Source of the DNA: Desulfogranum japonicum DSM 18378
GTDB taxonomy: Bacteria > Desulfobacterota > Desulfobulbia > Desulfobulbales > Desulfobulbaceae
Direction of reading: 5' to 3'
Assembly (NCBI RefSeq): GCF_000429945.1
Contig: NZ_AUCV01000025.1
Location: 1-64,000 of the forward strand
DNA: 64,000 nucleotides
The translations under genes were made by a program, and so were the position numbers. Positions 38,519-49,112 of this stretch are shown one piece after another. The notes under the pieces are model-generated. The model worked only from the letters and a program-made list of their open reading frames with translations. It had not been told where the DNA came from and searched no databases. How positions within the stretch are numbered: position 1 is the first letter of the stretch; each line of letters begins with the position of its first letter.

Positions 38519-39142
38519 ATGGCAGTATGTGATGTTGTAAATAATCAGGCAGAGAAAGTTGGTGAGGTAGAACTCAATGACGCTCTGTTTGCAGTAGAGG
38601 TAAATACTGGTATTTTGCACGAAGTTGTTTGCATGCAAAGGGCAAACAGACGTTCAGGAAATGCAAGTACAAAAACCCGTGGTGAACTTCGTGGTGGTGG
38701 TGCAAAGCCATGGAGACAGAAAGGAACAGGACGTGCTCGTTCCGGAACCAGGAATTCACCAGTTTGGCGTGGCGGTGGTACGGTTTTTGGGCCTAAACCC
38801 AGGGATTATAGCTACAGTATGCCAAAGAAGGTTAAACGTCTGGCGCTGAAAATGGCCTTAAGTGCAAGATTGAGCGAAGGCAATCTGGTTGTAGTTGAAG
38901 ATCTTGGATTAAACGAGATTAAAACCAAGGATTTTGTAACTGTGATGGGTAATTTTCAGTTCGATGATTGCTTGGTAATCACCATGGATAATGATGAAAC
39001 AGCATCTAAATCTTCAAGAAATGCCACAGGATATAAAGTCCTCCCGGTCGCGGGGCTGAACGTATATGACATTTTGAAGTACTCTAAACTTATGCTTGTG
39101 CAAAACAGCATTGCTAAGATTGAAGAGAGGTTGTTGGTATGA
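38519..39142 (+). CDS. rplD: Ribosomal protein L4
   Basis: 207 residues. Exit-tunnel protein; in enterobacteria it also represses the S10 operon. The tunnel loop is visible as KPWRQKGTGRARSGTRNSP (about 61-79). Its stop overlaps rplW by four bases. AAGGAG precedes the ATG. Confidence 0.97.
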   Translation: MAVCDVVNNQAEKVGEVELNDALFAVEVNTGILHEVVCMQRANRRSGNASTKTRGELRGGGAKPWRQKGTGRARSGTRNSPVWRGGGTVFGPKPRDYSYSMPKKVKRLALKMALSARLSEGNLVVVEDLGLNEIKTKDFVTVMGNFQFDDCLVITMDNDETASKSSRNATGYKVLPVAGLNVYDILKYSKLMLVQNSIAKIEERLLV

Positions 39143-39429
39143 AGGTACTCTATGAAGTCATACAAGGGCCCTGTTTGACAGAAAAAAGCAATTTGTTGCA
39201 GGAAACCCAGGGAACCGTTGCGTTTAAAGTAGCTAAGGCTGCGAACAAGATTGAAATTAAAAGCGCTGTTGAACAACTGTTTAATGTAAAAGTAGCGGAC
39301 GTTCGTACAGCTTCCGTACGCGGCAAGAAAAAGCGTGTAGGTATTAAATCCATAGGTAAAACCAGCGATTGGAAAAAGGCATATGTCACCCTTTCAGAGG
39401 GTGAAATTAATTTTCTTGAAGAACTTTAA
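39139..39429 (+). CDS. rplW: Ribosomal protein L23
   Basis: 96 residues, start overlapping rplD (ATGA). Exit-site protein that docks trigger factor and SRP. Signatures are PCLTEKSNLL, VEQLFNVKVADVRT and the basic RGKKKRVG loop. Confidence 0.96.
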   Translation: MKVLYEVIQGPCLTEKSNLLQETQGTVAFKVAKAANKIEIKSAVEQLFNVKVADVRTASVRGKKKRVGIKSIGKTSDWKKAYVTLSEGEINFLEEL

Positions 39430-39481
39430 GTCCAGTCGTACCTAAGGTTACCCCTGAAGATACAAGATAACAGGATATACA

Positions 39482-40303
39482 ATGGCAATTAAAACCCATA
39501 AACCGACATCCCCTGGAAAACGTCATTATGTTTCCGTTCATCAGGATTACCTTTCTGAGGATGGGCCTGAAAAAAGCTTGCTTAGACCGCTTAAGAAATC
39601 AGGTGGACGAAACAGTTATGGCCGTATAACTGCTCGCCATAAAGGCGGTGGCCACAAACGCAAATACCGCTTGATAGACTGGAAGCGCAATAAGACTTCT
39701 GTTCCTGCAAAGGTTATTTCTATTGAGTATGATCCTAACAGGTCCGCCCATATCGCACTGCTCACCTACGCAGATGGAGAAAAGACCTATATACTTGCCC
39801 CAAATGGAATTGCAGTAGGTGATACCATTGTTGCAGGTGCTGACGTTGATATCAAACCAGGCAATTGTCTACCGATGATCAACATCCCTTTGGGTACCAT
39901 TATTCATAATATTGAAATGAAGATTGGTAAAGGTGCACAGCTGGTACGTTCAGCTGGTGCAGCAGCACAGCTGATGGCTAAGGATGGCAATCATGTTCTG
40001 GTGAAATTACCTTCCGGAGAAGTAAGAAGGTTTCATAAAGATTGCAGAGCTTGTATTGGCCAGGTAGGAAACAGCGAATATAACAGTCAAAAACTAGGTA
40101 AAGCAGGCAGAACCCGGTGGAAAGGCAAGAGACCTTCCGTTCGCGGTGTTGCTATGAACCCGGTTGATCACCCCATGGGCGGTGGTGAAGGTAAAAGTTC
40201 CGGTGGACGTCATCCTGTTTCTCCCTGGGGTATGCCGACTAAAGGATTCAAGACTCGGAAGAAGAAAGCTTCTGATCGAGACATTGTCACCAAGCGTAAG
40301 TAA
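39482..40303 (+). CDS. rplB: Ribosomal protein L2
   Basis: 273 residues. Core 23S-binding protein at the peptidyl-transferase centre and a bridge to 16S. The C-terminal [13 protein letters not shown] (about 222-234) contains the conserved histidine. [17 protein letters not shown] marks the N-terminal domain. Confidence 0.98.
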   Translation: MAIKTHKPTSPGKRHYVSVHQDYLSEDGPEKSLLRPLKKSGGRNSYGRITARHKGGGHKRKYRLIDWKRNKTSVPAKVISIEYDPNRSAHIALLTYADGEKTYILAPNGIAVGDTIVAGADVDIKPGNCLPMINIPLGTIIHNIEMKIGKGAQLVRSAGAAAQLMAKDGNHVLVKLPSGEVRRFHKDCRACIGQVGNSEYNSQKLGKAGRTRWKGKRPSVRGVAMNPVDHPMGGGEGKSSGGRHPVSPWGMPTKGFKTRKKKASDRDIVTKRK

Positions 40304-40320
40304 TTATAGGAGGAAGGGAA

Positions 40321-40596
40321 ATGGCTCGTTCAGTTAAAAAGGGTCCCTTTGTAGATGATCATCTCATGAAAAAAGTGGCTGCTGCTCAGGAGTCTGGTTC
40401 TCGTAAAGTTATCAAGACCTGGTCCAGAAGATCTGACATCACTCCTGAGATGGTAGGGTTGACATTTGCAGTACATAACGGCAAGAAATTTATACCGGTT
40501 TATGTCTCAGAAAATATGGTAGGACATAAACTTGGCGAATTTTCACCTACCCGGACCTACTTTGGACACGCTGCAGATAAAAAAGGTCGCAAATAG
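40321..40596 (+). CDS. rpsS: Ribosomal protein S19
   Basis: 91 residues. Small-subunit head protein. [17 protein letters not shown] and [14 protein letters not shown] are diagnostic, with [16 protein letters not shown] near the end. TAGGAGGAAGGG is a strong ribosome binding site. Confidence 0.97.
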   Translation: MARSVKKGPFVDDHLMKKVAAAQESGSRKVIKTWSRRSDITPEMVGLTFAVHNGKKFIPVYVSENMVGHKLGEFSPTRTYFGHAADKKGRK

Positions 40597-40629
40597 TTAA
40601 GACTGTACCGATCTCTAAGGAGTTATACG

Positions 40630-40962
40630 ATGGAAACAAAAGCCGTCGCAAAATATATTCGGATTTCACCACAGAAGGCGAGATTGGTTGCTGACGTTGT
40701 CCGCGGTATGAATGTCGACAATGCTGTTACCACTCTGAGGTTTATGCCAAAAAAAGCTGCTCGCATACTCAGAAAAGTCATTGAGTCTGCTGTGGCCAAT
40801 GCTGATCAAAATGACAGCATTGATGTTGATACCCTGTACGTCAAGGAAATACTTGTTGACGGGGGGCCTATGCTCAAACGATTCCGACCAAGAGCTCAAG
40901 GCCGGGCTACAAGAATATTAAAAAGGACAAGTCACATCACCGTTGTCGTTGATGAGAATTAA
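40630..40962 (+). CDS. rplV: Ribosomal protein L22
   Basis: 110 residues. Lines the exit tunnel; the beta-hairpin motif is [14 protein letters not shown] (about 80-93). The N-terminus [19 protein letters not shown] is typical. TAAGGAG upstream. Confidence 0.97.
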   Translation: METKAVAKYIRISPQKARLVADVVRGMNVDNAVTTLRFMPKKAARILRKVIESAVANADQNDSIDVDTLYVKEILVDGGPMLKRFRPRAQGRATRILKRTSHITVVVDEN

Positions 40963-41016
40963 GAACTTTTTCTAACCAATATTGAGATAAAACGTTAGAA
41001 GGAACGGAGGATCACC

Positions 41017-41667
41017 TTGGGTCAAAAAGTCAATCCCATTGGATTGCGGTTAAATATTACCCGCTCTTGGGAATCTATCTGGTACGCGGATAAGGACTAT
41101 GCGAGTAATCTTCATCAAGATCAACTTATTCGCAAGTATCTAAAAAAACGGTTATATCACGCCGGCGTTGCCCGTATCGTGATTGAAAGAACCGGAGAAA
41201 AAATTAAGGTTAAACTGTTCACCGCCAGACCAGGGATTGTTATTGGGAAAAAAGGCGCTGAAATTGAAAGCCTGAAGAAAGACCTTGAGCACAAATTCGG
41301 GAGACCCTGTCTGATTGATATCCAAGAGGTTCGCCGTCCTGAAGCTGATGCACAACTTGTAGCTGAAAATATCGCTATGCAGCTTGAGCGTCGAATTGCT
41401 TTTAGAAGGGCAATGAAAAAGGCTATCAATTCTGCTCTTCGTTTCGGCGTACAGGGCATTAAGATATCATGCTCCGGGCGCCTCGGTGGTGCTGAGATGT
41501 CTCGTACAGAATGGTTTAAAGAAGGACGTGTGCCATTACATACACTCCGTGCTGACATCGACTACGGGACTGCAGAAGCTAAAACGACGTACGGTATAAT
41601 CGGCGTAAAGGTATGGATTTTCAAGGGTGAAGTTCTAGAAGAGCAGGAAGTAGCAGCTGCTGAATAA
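41017..41667 (+). CDS. rpsC: Ribosomal protein S3
   Basis: 216 residues, TTG start with CGGAGGA upstream. Begins [15 protein letters not shown]. The KH domain contains [18 protein letters not shown] (about 68-85). It lies at the mRNA entry helicase with S4 and S5. Confidence 0.97.
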   Translation: MGQKVNPIGLRLNITRSWESIWYADKDYASNLHQDQLIRKYLKKRLYHAGVARIVIERTGEKIKVKLFTARPGIVIGKKGAEIESLKKDLEHKFGRPCLIDIQEVRRPEADAQLVAENIAMQLERRIAFRRAMKKAINSALRFGVQGIKISCSGRLGGAEMSRTEWFKEGRVPLHTLRADIDYGTAEAKTTYGIIGVKVWIFKGEVLEEQEVAAAE

Positions 41668-41728
41668 TTGGCAATTTACATCTTGTTATCAGACCTTACT
41701 ATTCATACTGTAAAATAGGTAAAGAAAC

Positions 41729-42145
41729 ATGTTAAGCCCACGTAAAGTTAAACATAGAAAACAACATAAAGGAAGGATGCGGGGAGCCGCCTATCGTGGT
41801 TCAGACATATCCTTTGGTGACTATGCCCTCAAAGCTGTAGGCTGTGGGCGCATGACAGCTCAACATATTGAAGCTGCGCGTATTACCATCAACCGAAAGA
41901 TTAAACGTGGTGGTAAACTCTGGATCCGTGTTTTTCCTGATAAGCCCATTACCAAAAAGCCTGCAGAAACACGTATGGGTAAGGGTAAAGGTTCTCCTGA
42001 GTACTGGGTTGCTACCATTCGTCCTGGAAAAGTGCTCTATGAATTGAAAGGAGTACCTGAACAGCTGGCTGTAGAGGCACTCAAACTCGCTAGTTACAAG
42101 CTGCCATTTCCCACAAAGGTTGTGACCAAGAGAGAGACGATATGA
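41729..42145 (+). CDS. rplP: Ribosomal protein L16
   Basis: 138 residues. Binds near the A-site tRNA elbow. [16 protein letters not shown] start, RIFPDKP-type motif (here [22 protein letters not shown]), ending in overlap with rpmC (ATGA). Confidence 0.97.
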   Translation: MLSPRKVKHRKQHKGRMRGAAYRGSDISFGDYALKAVGCGRMTAQHIEAARITINRKIKRGGKLWIRVFPDKPITKKPAETRMGKGKGSPEYWVATIRPGKVLYELKGVPEQLAVEALKLASYKLPFPTKVVTKRETI

Positions 42146-42327
42146 AAATTAAAGAGATGCGTGAAATGAATCTCGAAGATCTACTCAGCAAAGAGAAAGA
42201 TATACGAGAAGATCTTTTTAAGCTGAAATTCCAGCATGGCATCCGAAGGCTTGAAAACCCGGCAAGATTAGGACAACTCCGCAAGGATATAGCCCGAATC
42301 CAGACAGTCATTGCAGAGAAAAGATAA
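42142..42327 (+). CDS. rpmC: Ribosomal protein L29
   Basis: 61 residues, coiled-coil-like helical protein near the tunnel exit. [28 protein letters not shown] and [11 protein letters not shown] are typical. Translationally coupled to rplP. Confidence 0.95.
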   Translation: MKIKEMREMNLEDLLSKEKDIREDLFKLKFQHGIRRLENPARLGQLRKDIARIQTVIAEKR

Positions 42328-42365
42328 TACAGTTGGTAGCTTAAAAAGTTTACAGGGATAGATCG

Positions 42366-42620
42366 ATGGCAGAAAAGACAAAAAAAACCCGTCAGGGGTC
42401 AGTAATCAGCAATAAAATGGACAAGAGCGTTGTTGTCTTGGTTGAACGTAAGGTTCGCCATAAGCTCTACGGCAAATACATCAGACGCAATGTGAAATAC
42501 ATGGCCCATGACGAGTCAAATTCGTGCAACATTGGGGATACCGTACTGATCGAAGAGTGCAGACCACTTTCCAAAAATAAGCGATGGCTTGTACGGTCGA
42601 TTGTTGAACGATCTATTTAA
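42366..42620 (+). CDS. rpsQ: Ribosomal protein S17
   Basis: 84 residues. OB-fold 16S-binding protein. [20 protein letters not shown] and [18 protein letters not shown] are signature stretches. 38 bases after rpmC. Confidence 0.96.
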   Translation: MAEKTKKTRQGSVISNKMDKSVVVLVERKVRHKLYGKYIRRNVKYMAHDESNSCNIGDTVLIEECRPLSKNKRWLVRSIVERSI

Positions 42621-42679
42621 TCGGTGCATAGATCTTCCCGGTAGAAACGACTGTATAAAATTGTAGAGCAGGTAGAACC

Positions 42680-43048
42680 ATGATTCAAACCGAAACCATA
42701 TTAAACGTAGCCGATAACTCCGGTGCTAAGAAGGTGCTGTGTATCAGGGTACTTGGCGGAACACGCAAACGGTACGCCAGCATAGGTGATATTATTGTCG
42801 TCACTGTTAAAGAGGCTATTCCCCATGCTAAGGTCAAGAAGGGTGATGTTCTCGATGCGGTAATTGTACGGACCAAAAAAGAACTCAGCCGTCCTGAAGA
42901 TACTAGCGTCAAATTTGATGAGAATGCGGCTGTGTTACTCAGCAACAGCGGAGAGCCAATCGGGACACGTATCTTTGGGCCGGTAGCCCGTGAATTACGC
43001 GGTCTCGGTTTTATGAAGATAATATCCCTTGCGCCGGAAGTACTGTAA
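42680..43048 (+). CDS. rplN: Ribosomal protein L14
   Basis: 122 residues. [19 protein letters not shown] start; [13 protein letters not shown] near the end. Forms an intersubunit bridge. First gene of the spc operon section. Confidence 0.97.
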   Translation: MIQTETILNVADNSGAKKVLCIRVLGGTRKRYASIGDIIVVTVKEAIPHAKVKKGDVLDAVIVRTKKELSRPEDTSVKFDENAAVLLSNSGEPIGTRIFGPVARELRGLGFMKIISLAPEVL

Positions 43049-43098
43049 ACTTGGTCTCCTGGGCGATAGATAAAAATAGAGGGAAATGAGGAATTACA

Positions 43099-43437
43099 AT
43101 GCGGCAGGGAAATACCAGTCTTAGAGTAGACGACCAAGTAGAAATTATCGCGGGAAAAGATAAAGGTCGCGTCGGTAAAATACTCAAAGTTGACCGTTCC
43201 AATAATAAAGTAGTAGTTGAACGGATCAATATGATTAAAAAGCATCAGAAACCCATGGATGCAACACAGCCTGGGCAGATAATTGAACGCGAGGCTCCCA
43301 TCCACGTCAGTAATGTGATGCTCGTATGCCCAGAATGCACAGAGACAGTACGGATCGGTAAAAAGTTCCTTGAAGATGGCAACAAAGTGCGAATCTGTAA
43401 AGGGTGCGGGGCTACATTGGAAACATCTAAAAAGTAA
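43099..43437 (+). CDS. rplX: Ribosomal protein L24 with C-terminal zinc-type motif
   Basis: 112 residues. The KOW domain ([19 protein letters not shown]) is followed by [16 protein letters not shown]77/C80 and C100/C103 (CKGC) form a four-cysteine zinc-ribbon motif. Early-assembly protein near the tunnel exit. Confidence 0.96.
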   Translation: MRQGNTSLRVDDQVEIIAGKDKGRVGKILKVDRSNNKVVVERINMIKKHQKPMDATQPGQIIEREAPIHVSNVMLVCPECTETVRIGKKFLEDGNKVRICKGCGATLETSKK

Positions 43438-43464
43438 CGGTTCTGACTGTTTACGGAGCGAACA

Positions 43465-44007
43465 ATGGCTACATTAAAAGAATACTATGACAATGAACTC
43501 AAAGATCAGCTCCAGAAGGAGTTTGAGTTCACCAATGTGATGGAAATACCTAAAGTTGAGAAAGTTATCCTCAATATGGGTATTGGCGAGGGCGTTCAGA
43601 ACCCGAAAAGTGTTGAAAATGCAGCAGCAGAGTTGACCTTAATCGCCGGACAGAAGGCGGTAGTGACACGAGCTAAAAAATCAATAGCTACCTTCAAATT
43701 GCGTGAAGGAATGCCTATTGGTGCCCGTGTGACCTTACGCCATGAAAGAATGTTTGATTTTTTGTCTAAATTAATCAACATTGCGTTGCCTCGTGTTAGG
43801 GACTTTCGCGGGGTTTCTACAAAGGGATTTGATGGTCGTGGCAACTACTCTATGGGCATTGCCGAACACATTATTTTTCCTGAAATTGATTACGATAAAA
43901 TCGACAAAATTCGTGGATTGAACATCACAATAGTTACTTCTGCGAAGAATGACGATGAAGGGCGCGCCTTGCTTGCAGCATTGGGCATGCCTTTTAAAAA
44001 GAAATAA
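43465..44007 (+). CDS. rplE: Ribosomal protein L5
   Basis: 180 residues. 5S rRNA-binding protein contacting the P-site t[30 protein letters not shown] and [19 protein letters not shown] are diagnostic. Confidence 0.97.
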   Translation: MATLKEYYDNELKDQLQKEFEFTNVMEIPKVEKVILNMGIGEGVQNPKSVENAAAELTLIAGQKAVVTRAKKSIATFKLREGMPIGARVTLRHERMFDFLSKLINIALPRVRDFRGVSTKGFDGRGNYSMGIAEHIIFPEIDYDKIDKIRGLNITIVTSAKNDDEGRALLAALGMPFKKK

Positions 44008-44055
44008 CAGAGTCAACAATCAAGATTTGTAAACAATAGGTATCAGGAGGAAGCA

Positions 44056-44241
44056 GTGGCAAAAAAATCTCTCATTGCCAAAGCAAAGCGTAAACCAAAA
44101 TTTAAGGTTCGCTCATACAACCGTTGCCCGCTTTGTGGACGTCCCAGAGCTTTTATTAGAAAATTTGGTATTTGCAGACTGTGTTTTCGTAAGCTTGCTT
44201 CGCAGGGCGAAATCACAGGTGTCACAAAGTCCAGCTGGTAA
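44056..44241 (+). CDS. rpsN: Ribosomal protein S14, zinc type
   Basis: 61 residues, GTG start with AGGAGGAAGC upstream. The short form with C24/C27 and C40/C43, distinct from the 101-residue zinc-free form of enterobacteria. Small-subunit head. Confidence 0.96.
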   Translation: MAKKSLIAKAKRKPKFKVRSYNRCPLCGRPRAFIRKFGICRLCFRKLASQGEITGVTKSSW

Positions 44242-44287
44242 ACGACTCAGGCCATTAATAAACTGCTTTTAAACACTGATTTGTTGC

Positions 44288-44293
44288 TATAAT
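44288..44293 (+). promoter_or_regulatory. Possible extended -10 before rpsH
   Basis: TGCTATAAT gives a TGn-TATAAT extended -10 in the 87-base gap between rpsN and rpsH. No good -35 is seen at the proper distance. An internal promoter is possible but weakly supported. Confidence 0.25.
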
Positions 44294-44328
44294 TAATACC
44301 AGATAAGCTTTTTAATGAGGATATTTCA

Positions 44329-44727
44329 ATGTCTATGAGTGATCCACTGGCAGATATGCTGACCAGAATCAGAAATGGTGTGAAAGCTCGGTTCGCTTCA
44401 GTGGAGATGCCACTGTCCAAAACAAAGGTAAACGTTGCCCGTGTACTCAAGGAAGAGGGTTACATCACCGATTATCAGATTATCGAGCAAGGAGTACAGG
44501 GTACTCTGAAAATCGATCTGAAATATGGTCCAAACAATGAGACTGTGATCACAGGTATACAGCGAATCAGCAAACCAGGTCTTCGTCAGTACAGCAAGAG
44601 TGATAGGATTCCAAAGATCATGAGTGGTCTTGGTGTATGTATTTTATCCACTTCCGCAGGCGTTATAACTGATCGTGAAGCCCGGACTCGTAACATCGGT
44701 GGCGAATTACTTTGCCAGGTGTGGTAA
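44329..44727 (+). CDS. rpsH: Ribosomal protein S8
   Basis: 132 residues. SDPLADMLTRIRNG start and GVCILSTSAGVITDREAR end region are diagnostic. In E. coli it represses the spc operon. ATG 44329 is favoured over ATG 44335 because TGAGG is eight bases upstream of it. Confidence 0.97.
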   Translation: MSMSDPLADMLTRIRNGVKARFASVEMPLSKTKVNVARVLKEEGYITDYQIIEQGVQGTLKIDLKYGPNNETVITGIQRISKPGLRQYSKSDRIPKIMSGLGVCILSTSAGVITDREARTRNIGGELLCQVW

Positions 44728-44754
44728 GAGTCTTTTAATTGCAAGGAGCTGAAA

Positions 44755-45294
44755 ATGTCCAGAATTGGAAAGCAACCTATTCCTGTACCAGGAAGTGTTA
44801 AGGTAGAGATAAAAGGTACTCATGTTAAGGTTACCGGGCCTAAAGGTTCCCTTGAGCGTAACATCCGACCTGAGATCGACTGTCAGGCTGAATCTGAGCA
44901 GATTGTTTTACAACCTAAAGGTAACAGTAAACAGGTAATGGCCTTTTGGGGTATGACCCGATCGCTGTTGAATAACATGGTCATTGGTGTTGATCAAGGG
45001 TTTGAGAAAAAGCTTGCCGTAGAAGGGGTTGGTTACAGGGCGTCTATTGCTGGTAATAAACTGACGTTGAACGTAGGCTATTCAAATCCCGTTGAATTTG
45101 ATCTTCCTGACGGCATCAGTGCCGATGTGGACAAAGATAACAAGATTACAGTTCGTGGAATTGATAAAGAACTTGTAGGGTTAACAGCGGCACGCATTCG
45201 TGATATACGTAAACCTGAACCTTACAAAGGTAAGGGGATCAGGTATATCGATGAGCATATCGTTCGTAAGGTCGGTAAAGCTGGTGCTAAATAA
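44755..45294 (+). CDS. rplF: Ribosomal protein L6
   Basis: 179 residues. Two similar domains; [12 protein letters not shown] start and the C-terminal [14 protein letters not shown] motif. Located near the sarcin-ricin loop. Confidence 0.97.
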   Translation: MSRIGKQPIPVPGSVKVEIKGTHVKVTGPKGSLERNIRPEIDCQAESEQIVLQPKGNSKQVMAFWGMTRSLLNNMVIGVDQGFEKKLAVEGVGYRASIAGNKLTLNVGYSNPVEFDLPDGISADVDKDNKITVRGIDKELVGLTAARIRDIRKPEPYKGKGIRYIDEHIVRKVGKAGAK

Positions 45295-45320
45295 TTTCAG
45301 GTAAATCAAAGAGTAACATC

Positions 45321-45686
45321 ATGGCAAAAACAAACCCAAAAGTTACTGCACGGCAAAAAAGAATAAAGCGTATTCGTAAAAAAATAGTAGGGACACCTGA
45401 GAAACCAAGAATGCGCGTGTTCAGAAGTAATAAGCATATATACGTGCAGATTATAGATGATATTAAAAAGGCAACTTTAGTTTCCGCTTCATCACTCGAT
45501 AAGGATTTTGAAGTTGAAAGTGGTGCCGACAAGATAGCCCAGGCCAAAAAGATTGGTGAGGCTATCGCACACAAAGCACAGTCTGCTGGCATAAATAACG
45601 TAGTTTTTGATCGTGGAGGTTATATTTACCATGGTCGAGTTAAAGCGTTGTCAGACGGTGCTCGTGAAGCAGGTCTCCAATTCTGA
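45321..45686 (+). CDS. rplR: Ribosomal protein L18
   Basis: 121 residues. 5S rRNA-binding. [38 protein letters not shown] and a basic N-terminus are typical. Confidence 0.97.
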   Translation: MAKTNPKVTARQKRIKRIRKKIVGTPEKPRMRVFRSNKHIYVQIIDDIKKATLVSASSLDKDFEVESGADKIAQAKKIGEAIAHKAQSAGINNVVFDRGGYIYHGRVKALSDGAREAGLQF

Positions 45687-45732
45687 GCTAACCACTATAA
45701 CATGAACAAAAACTATCCTACGGGGGTGTTTC

Positions 45733-46245
45733 TTGGCTGATTTTAAACGAGCTAAAGAGGGAAACCAAGAAGAGCTCATCGAAAAAATTGTATTTATTAA
45801 TCGCGTCGCCAAGGTTGTGAAAGGTGGTCGTCGGTTCAGTTTCAGTGCCATCGTAGTTGTCGGTGATGGTAAAGGCAAGGTAGGTTATGGTCTAGGTAAA
45901 GCTAACCAGGTGCCTGAAGCCATTCGTAAAGGCATTGAAAAAGCACGAAGAGATATGGCACCTGTACCGCTTACCGATGTATCTATCCCACATCAGATCA
46001 CCGGAAAGTTCAAATCTGGCAGTGTTTTGTTGAAACCAGCTGCAGATGGTACCGGAGTTATTGCAGGTGGAGCTGTTCGCGCAGTGCTTGAGGCAGCTGG
46101 AGTACAGAATATATTGACAAAGTGTCTGGGATCTAATAATCCGCATAACCTGGCTAAAGCCACCATTGACGGATTACGTCAATTACGCTCTGCACAACAG
46201 ATAGCTAAACTGCGCGGTTTGAAAGTTGAAGAAATGGTCGCCTAA
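45733..46245 (+). CDS. rpsE: Ribosomal protein S5
   Basis: 170 residues, TTG start with an upstream [26 protein letters not shown] and [17 protein letters not shown] form the dsRNA-binding part; [15 protein letters not shown] the C-terminal domain. Decoding accuracy and helicase site. Confidence 0.97.
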   Translation: MADFKRAKEGNQEELIEKIVFINRVAKVVKGGRRFSFSAIVVVGDGKGKVGYGLGKANQVPEAIRKGIEKARRDMAPVPLTDVSIPHQITGKFKSGSVLLKPAADGTGVIAGGAVRAVLEAAGVQNILTKCLGSNNPHNLAKATIDGLRQLRSAQQIAKLRGLKVEEMVA

Positions 46246-46269
46246 GCTACCAGGAGATACAGGAATATC

Positions 46270-46449
46270 ATGAGCGATACAGTTACTTTGACACAGGTCA
46301 AAAGCGGCATAGGCAGTAATGAAAAGATCAGGGCAACCTTAGTTGGTCTTGGTCTCACCAAGATGCACAAAACAGTTGTTCGAAAAAATACCCCAGAGAT
46401 CCAGGGCATGATCGCCAAGGTTAGACATCTCATTACAGTGGAGGAATAG
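46270..46449 (+). CDS. rpmD: Ribosomal protein L30
   Basis: 59 residues: [19 protein letters not shown], then [18 protein letters not shown], ending HLITVEE. Short 5S-proximal protein. Starts 24 bases after rpsE with CAGGAG upstream; ends three bases before rplO. Confidence 0.94.
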   Translation: MSDTVTLTQVKSGIGSNEKIRATLVGLGLTKMHKTVVRKNTPEIQGMIAKVRHLITVEE

Positions 46450-46452
46450 GTC

Positions 46453-46890
46453 ATGCTGAAACTTAATACACTCGCTCCCGCTCCAGGGTCACGAAAGAAT
46501 AAAAAACGTGTCGGTCGTGGTCACGGTAGCGGATTAGGCAAAACCTCAGGTAGGGGTCACAAAGGTGCCCGGTCCAGGTCTGGTTATTCCATGGCTCCAG
46601 GTTTTGAGGGTGGCCAGATGCCATTGCATCGAAGATTGCCCAAGCGTGGTTTTACCAACGTGTTCAAAACGGTTTTTGATATTATTAGCCTGAGCCAGCT
46701 TGATACTTTTGAAAGCGGTGCCGTCGTTGATAAGGCTGCATTACTTGAAGCCGGGCTGGTAAAAGGTGACAAACCTGTGAAAGTTTTGGCTAACGGAAGG
46801 ATTACAAAGTCAATCACGGTGGATGTTGATAAAGTAAGTAAAGGCGCTGCCGAGTTAATTGCCGCTGCTGGTGGAACCGTAAAGGAGTAA
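46453..46890 (+). CDS. rplO: Ribosomal protein L15
   Basis: 145 residues. Begins LKLNTLAPAPGSRKNKKRVG; the Gly/Arg-rich GRGHGSGLGKTSGRGHKG arm is diagnostic. GTGGAGGAATAGG upstream, overlapping the rpmD end. Four bases before secY. Confidence 0.97.
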   Translation: MLKLNTLAPAPGSRKNKKRVGRGHGSGLGKTSGRGHKGARSRSGYSMAPGFEGGQMPLHRRLPKRGFTNVFKTVFDIISLSQLDTFESGAVVDKAALLEAGLVKGDKPVKVLANGRITKSITVDVDKVSKGAAELIAAAGGTVKE

Positions 46891-46894
46891 TCAG

Positions 46895-48199
46895 ATGAGT
46901 GGATTAGCCGGCGCTGCTAATATCCCAGAGTTGCGAAAGAGAGTGATGTTCACTCTCTTTATGCTTTTTGTGTACAGGATGGGTGTTCAAATCCCCACTC
47001 CTGGAATAAATGGTGGTGCGCTTCAGGAGTTTTTCGCTGCGAACGCAAGCACACTTTTTGGGATGTTTAATATGTTCTCTGGTGGAGCACTGGAGAACTT
47101 TTCTATTTTTGCGTTAGGCATAATGCCTTACATCTCAGCATCGATCATTATCCAGTTGCTTACCGTTGTCATACCACAATTAGAAGCTCTATCTAAAGAA
47201 GGAGAAGCTGGTAGACGAAAGATTACACAGTATACTAGATATGGTACTGTAGCCCTTTCTCTCATTCAGGGATTCTTTATTGCCAGTGGCTTGGAAGGTA
47301 TGCATAGCCCCAGTGGAAGTCCAATTGTACTTGAAGCTGGTCTCCAATTTAAATTAATGACCGTCCTCACACTGACATCCGGTACTGCATTTATCATGTG
47401 GTTGGGTGAACAGATGACCGAACGTGGGATCGGTAACGGTATATCGCTCATAATTTTTGCAGGTATCGTAGCTCGAATGCCGAATGCAATCGGACAAACC
47501 ATAGAAATGGTTAAAACCGGCGCTCTTCCTGTGATTTTTGTTCCTGTTATGCTCGCAGCGATGATCGCCATTGTTGGATTCATTATTTTTGCTGAGACTG
47601 CCCAACGAAAAATTCCTATCCAATATGCTAAACGTGTAGTCGGGAATAGGGTATATGGAGGTCAAGCCAGTCATCTTCCGCTTAAAATAAACGTTTCAGG
47701 TGTTATCCCGCCTATTTTCGCTTCATCAATTATGATGTTTCCTGCGACAATTGGATCATTCATCCAGATAGAATGGGTGCAGAGGGTTTCTGCAGCGTTA
47801 TCTCCTGGGACGGTTTATTATTACATTCTCTATACAGGTATGATCGTCTTTTTCTGTTTTTTCTATACAGCCGTCACTTTTAAGCCTGACGATGTTGCTG
47901 AAAATCTTAAGAAAAATGGCGGCTTTATTCCTGGTATTCGCCCAGGTAAGCGTACAGCGGAATTTATAGACAAGGTGTTGACCAGGTTAACAGTTGTTGG
48001 TGCCATATATCTCAGTGTCATTTGTGTAATGCCAACTATCCTTATTTCCAAGTTTAATGTGCCATTTTACTTCGGTGGTACTGCATTGTTAATTGTTGTT
48101 GGTGTTGCAATTGATACAATAGGGCAAATTGAATCCCATATGGTAATGCGCAATTATGACGGATTCATGAAGGCAGGTCGAATTCGAGGACGGCGTTGA
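46895..48199 (+). CDS. secY: Preprotein translocase channel SecY
   Basis: 434 residues with ten hydrophobic spans, forming the protein-conducting channel with SecE (22063) and SecG. FMLFVYRMGVQIPTPGI opens span 1; GNGISLIIFAGIVARMP lies in span 5; the cytoplasmic loop with KRVVGNRVYGGQASHLPLK follows. AAGGAG upstream. Its TGA overlaps a possible TTG of map. Confidence 0.97.
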   Translation: MSGLAGAANIPELRKRVMFTLFMLFVYRMGVQIPTPGINGGALQEFFAANASTLFGMFNMFSGGALENFSIFALGIMPYISASIIIQLLTVVIPQLEALSKEGEAGRRKITQYTRYGTVALSLIQGFFIASGLEGMHSPSGSPIVLEAGLQFKLMTVLTLTSGTAFIMWLGEQMTERGIGNGISLIIFAGIVARMPNAIGQTIEMVKTGALPVIFVPVMLAAMIAIVGFIIFAETAQRKIPIQYAKRVVGNRVYGGQASHLPLKINVSGVIPPIFASSIMMFPATIGSFIQIEWVQRVSAALSPGTVYYYILYTGMIVFFCFFYTAVTFKPDDVAENLKKNGGFIPGIRPGKRTAEFIDKVLTRLTVVGAIYLSVICVMPTILISKFNVPFYFGGTALLIVVGVAIDTIGQIESHMVMRNYDGFMKAGRIRGRR

Positions 48200-48207
48200 G
48201 GAATATT

Positions 48208-48999
48208 TTGAATGACTCCGGATCACATCGTGCAATCACTATAAAGACTGCGGAAGAACTGGAAATCATGTGGCAGGCTAACCAAATAGTAGCCGGTGTC
48301 CTTGATTTACTTCAGTCAAGCGTAGCTCCAGGGAAGAGCACTCTGTTTCTTGACCAACTTGCTGAGGAATATTGCAGGGATCATGGAGCAGAACCAGCAT
48401 TTAAAGGATATCGCGGATTTCCAGGAAGCTTATGTGTCTCTGTGAATGAACAGGTTGTGCACGGTATACCTTCCAAAAAAACTATACTTAAAGAAGGTGA
48501 CATTGTCTCCGTTGATTTTGGCACCTTGTTTAGAGGGTTTTATGGTGATTCCGCCGTTACCATCGCATGTGGTAACATCAACCATAAGGTAGCGGAACTG
48601 CTCACAGTAACAGAGCAAGCTCTCCAATATGGGATAGAACAGATGGTTGTCGGGAATCGTGTTTCAGACGTTTCCCGGGCAGTTCAGGAATATGTTGAGA
48701 AAATGGGGTTTTCGGTGGTTAAACAGTTCGTCGGGCATGGTATTGGTTCAGAACTGCATGAAGCCCCTGAGGTACCCAATTATGTCCAGCGTCAGTCTTC
48801 ACCCCGGTTGAAAGAGGGGATGGTTCTAGCTATAGAGCCGATGGTCAATATGGGAACCGGTAAGGTTAAGGTGCTCAAGGATCAATGGACTGTGGTTACT
48901 GCTGACCGTAAACCGTCTGCTCATTTTGAGCATTCAGTTGCGGTTACCAGTACAGGACCAGCTATACTCAGCAAATTAGGCTCATTGCCACCGAAGTGA
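48208..48999 (+). CDS. map: Methionine aminopeptidase, type I
   Basis: 263 residues from TTG 48208, six bases after GAGG (48198-48201). A TTG at 48196 overlapping the secY stop is the alternative start. Removes the N-terminal Met of nascent proteins. Metal ligands are seen in SVDFGTLFRGFYGDSAVT (two Asp), VGHGIGSELHEAPEVPNY (His) and LAIEPMVNMG (Glu). It follows secY directly; adk, often between them, is absent. Confidence 0.94.
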   Translation: MNDSGSHRAITIKTAEELEIMWQANQIVAGVLDLLQSSVAPGKSTLFLDQLAEEYCRDHGAEPAFKGYRGFPGSLCVSVNEQVVHGIPSKKTILKEGDIVSVDFGTLFRGFYGDSAVTIACGNINHKVAELLTVTEQALQYGIEQMVVGNRVSDVSRAVQEYVEKMGFSVVKQFVGHGIGSELHEAPEVPNYVQRQSSPRLKEGMVLAIEPMVNMGTGKVKVLKDQWTVVTADRKPSAHFEHSVAVTSTGPAILSKLGSLPPK

Positions 49000-49041
49000 G
49001 CAAAATAGGGTAGGTATTGACTAACTCGGTCTAGAAAACTG

Positions 49042-49069
49042 TTGAAATACTTTTTCAACTATGTATAAT
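49042..49069 (+). promoter_or_regulatory. Promoter before infA
   Basis: TTGAAA (49042-49047), 16 bases, TATAAT (49064-49069). GTTGAAA and TTTTCAAC flanking the spacer form a small inverted repeat. It gives a fresh start for infA-rpmJ and the alpha operon. Confidence 0.65.
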
Positions 49070-49112
49070 AGACAGTTTTTGGGCCGAAAATCGAAAGAAT
49101 TGGGTTTGGTCT

